Positions 62,312 through 64,000 of a DNA stretch of 64,000 nucleotides are shown here, one piece after another; the stretch's first letter is position 1; the number at the start of each line of letters is the position of its first letter. The DNA is from HGM04593 sp045647745 (GTDB lineage Bacteria > Bacteroidota > Bacteroidia > Bacteroidales > Bacteroidaceae). The DNA is taken from contig JAZRMQ010000064.1 of the NCBI GenBank assembly GCA_045647745.1, positions 1-64,000 of the forward strand, read 5' to 3'. Below the pieces are notes generated by a model that was not told the DNA's origin, ran no database searches, and was given only the letters and a program-made list of their open reading frames with translations. The translations under genes and the position numbers were made by a program.

Positions 62312-63412
62312 ATGACCACTCTTGACAATATCCTCGACTTTACCGGCGGTGATAAATTCTACCGCTTTGGCAATGCCGACGGCAAATATTGGATTGTGCC
62401 GGCACGTGGTGTGCGCACTGCGCTTAACCTTTACCAACCAAGCGGCATAAAAGGTAAAATTCTAAAAGCCTTGCTCCCCTGCCTACATTGGTTTGCACCG
62501 GCGCGCAAGGCAATAAAAGCCGAGACTGTAAAATGCCGCTTGAACAGCGAGCTTAAAGAGCTATTGTGCAAGACTTTTGGAGTACAGAATATAGAGTTCA
62601 GCATCTTTGAGGGAACGCCATCGGCTTCACAAAAAATCACTATACAGATAAGTCAAAATGATAAAATCATTGGATACTGCAAAATATCCGATGAGAAAAA
62701 CATTTTTGAACTTTTTGAAAAAGAATACAATAACCTGAAGTGGCTAAATCAAAAAGGTGTTAAAGAAATTCCACAGGCATTGTATTGTGGCAAAGTCAAT
62801 AATCTGTTTGTGTTTATACAATCAACGCAAAAAAGCAATAACTCAAGAGTGCCACACAAACTCACAATGCAACACGTTGAGTTTATAAACAATTTACACC
62901 AAAGCACCTCAATTGAAATTCCATTTGAAGAGAGTGAATTGTGCAAAGAGATAACCTATCTAAAATCCATTATTCACAATATACAAGAGTGTGATAGGTC
63001 TGCGTTTGAAAAAAGTATAGAACATATTGAGAAGCACTACAAGAAGAGTGCAAAAAATACTTTTTCTTTCTTTCACGGTGATTTCACTCCTTGGAATATG
63101 TATTTAGAAGGTGGGGAGTTGCAGGTTTTTGACTTTGAATTTGCAGGAAGAACATTTCCTCCACGAATAGATTTGTTGCATTTTGTTATGCAAGTGTGGA
63201 TTTTGGAAAAGAAACTTAATGCAGACTGCATATACTCAAGATTGGAACTTTTTAAAAAACAATATGATTTTAGCAACACAAGCATCATTTGCTATTTAAT
63301 TCATATTCTTTCGTTCTATTTCAAGCTATATAAGGGCCATTTTGACACAAAAGACAATGGTTACATTATATGGACAACGCTGTTAAAGAAATATATAGAT
63401 GTCATAAAATGA
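62312..63412 (+). CDS. Aminoglycoside-phosphotransferase-like (APH) kinase
   Basis: A 366-residue protein with a complete protein-kinase-like catalytic set: a possible ATP-binding Lys124 (GYCKISD), Glu138 (FEKEYNNLKWL), the Brenner motif HGDFTPWN (His255, Asp257, Asn262) and the metal-binding Asp274 (VFDFEFAG). The N-terminal 120 residues are an extra domain without a recognised family. It is unlikely to be an antibiotic-resistance gene given its place among capsule genes; a sugar or lipid-linked substrate is my inference. The first third is more GC-rich than the rest. It overlaps the GT8 gene by 4 bp. Confidence 0.78.
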   Translation: MTTLDNILDFTGGDKFYRFGNADGKYWIVPARGVRTALNLYQPSGIKGKILKALLPCLHWFAPARKAIKAETVKCRLNSELKELLCKTFGVQNIEFSIFEGTPSASQKITIQISQNDKIIGYCKISDEKNIFELFEKEYNNLKWLNQKGVKEIPQALYCGKVNNLFVFIQSTQKSNNSRVPHKLTMQHVEFINNLHQSTSIEIPFEESELCKEITYLKSIIHNIQECDRSAFEKSIEHIEKHYKKSAKNTFSFFHGDFTPWNMYLEGGELQVFDFEFAGRTFPPRIDLLHFVMQVWILEKKLNADCIYSRLELFKKQYDFSNTSIICYLIHILSFYFKLYKGHFDTKDNGYIIWTTLLKKYIDVIK

Positions 63413-64000
63413 AGAGACAGATTTTGAATATAGCTTATTCATTTGATGATGGATACGCCCAACACGCAGCCGTATCAATGTTGTCGTTATTTGAAAACAA
63501 CAAGGATATTGACGAGATTATTGTTTATGTTATTACAAATTCCTTAAGCGAGGATAATGTGTTGAAGATTGAGCAGATTGCCAAACAATATGAACGCACT
63601 ATTCGCTACATAGACCTTCACAAGCTTACCGAAAGATTGAAGATAGAGACAAACTTTAACAGGAGTGCTTATGGTAGAATCTTCCTTGATACATTAACAG
63701 ATGTTGATAGAATTGTATATGTTGACAGCGACACTGTAATAAATGGTTCACTCAAAGAGTTGATGGAACTTGATTTAAAGGACACCCTTGTTGCGGGAGT
63801 ACAAGATACCGTAAACCCCTATTATATTCTCAATATTGAGCTTGATTATAACAGCAGATACATTAATGATGGCGGCGTCATTGTCATTAATCTTGAATTG
63901 TGGAGAGAAAAAAACATTACCGAAAAATGCATTGATTTTGTTTATAAGTTCAATGGTTGCCCACCGCACAACGACCAAGGAACCATTAACGCTGTCTGCA
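63409..64000 (+). CDS. Glycosyltransferase family 8, N-terminal part (cut by window edge)
   Basis: The first 197 residues of a GT8 enzyme: ILNIAYSFDDGYAQHAAVSM, RSAYGRIFLDTLTDVDRIVY with the metal-binding VDSDTV, and YINDGGVIVINLELWRE followed by NDQGTINA. These are the family's conserved blocks (retaining GT-A enzymes that often transfer glucose or galactose). It starts as ATGA overlap with the kinase gene, and the rest lies right of the window. Confidence 0.9.
   Translation, partial: MKRQILNIAYSFDDGYAQHAAVSMLSLFENNKDIDEIIVYVITNSLSEDNVLKIEQIAKQYERTIRYIDLHKLTERLKIETNFNRSAYGRIFLDTLTDVDRIVYVDSDTVINGSLKELMELDLKDTLVAGVQDTVNPYYILNIELDYNSRYINDGGVIVINLELWREKNITEKCIDFVYKFNGCPPHNDQGTINAVC

Noticed and set aside
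62312..63412. Aminoglycoside resistance gene
   Set aside because: The kinase motifs match the APH fold, but the extra N-terminal domain and position in a capsule operon make drug resistance unlikely.

Overview
The window comes from a member of the Bacteroidales (phylum Bacteroidota). Three things point there: several promoters of the phylum-specific type (TTTG, about 20 bp, then TAnnTTTG), Bacteroidales-typical families (DUF4831, DUF3256, DUF4254, PdxB, an UpxY-type antiterminator) and the near-absence of Shine-Dalgarno sequences. The genus cannot be fixed from the sequence alone. No rRNA, tRNA, CRISPR array, transposase or phage gene was found.

Positions 1-34016 are a dense housekeeping region. 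It holds the str operon (rpsL-rpsG-fusA, minus strand, fusA cut by the window edge) and hpt-adk-obg (minus). Next comes DUF4831-ffh-folD-capA-like (plus). A long minus-strand run follows: recF-DUF721-nucleoside permease-bifunctional nuclease-rsmE-truA-EamA-DUF3256. After that lie a TPR protein and ribH (plus), cdd-LMW phosphatase-ruvC (minus), a LysM glucosaminidase (plus), a DivIC-like protein with a small membrane protein (minus), dnaX and dnaA (plus), B12-dependent ribonucleotide reductase and folB (plus), acpP-fabF-rnc and pdxB (minus), and DUF4254-GT9-methyltransferase (plus). Intergenic regions here carry clear hairpin terminators, a 150-bp tandem repeat rich in palindromes before dnaX, and two nested inverted-repeat structures.

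Positions 34017-64000 are one large plus-strand capsular or exopolysaccharide locus that runs off the right edge. It opens with a promoter overlapping a 9-bp inverted repeat and a structured leader, then an UpxY/NusG-like antiterminator, Wza-like export lipoprotein, Wzc-like tyrosine autokinase and CpsB-type phosphatase. About 25 tightly packed genes follow: twelve recognisable glycosyltransferases plus one probable one, a Wzx flippase, a Wzy-like polymerase, three integral-membrane acyltransferases, one hexapeptide acyltransferase, a ferredoxin-like F420-dehydrogenase-beta protein, a membrane-anchored beta-propeller glycosidase-like protein, a COG5610 HAD protein, a nucleotidyltransferase-thymidylate-kinase-like fusion and an aminoglycoside-phosphotransferase-like kinase. 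No initiating sugar-phosphate transferase, UpxZ or nucleotide-sugar synthesis gene is present inside the window. Base composition alternates between gene blocks and even inside genes, which points to mosaic assembly.

The most unusual items are: a valine in place of the invariant switch II aspartate of EF-G; a G6 run plus GC hairpin at the gamma/tau boundary of dnaX; a terminator-like hairpin inside the rnc coding start; the chimeric pair of GT2 genes; and the kinase/nucleotidyltransferase module in the capsule locus, the best candidate for an undescribed glycan-modification system.
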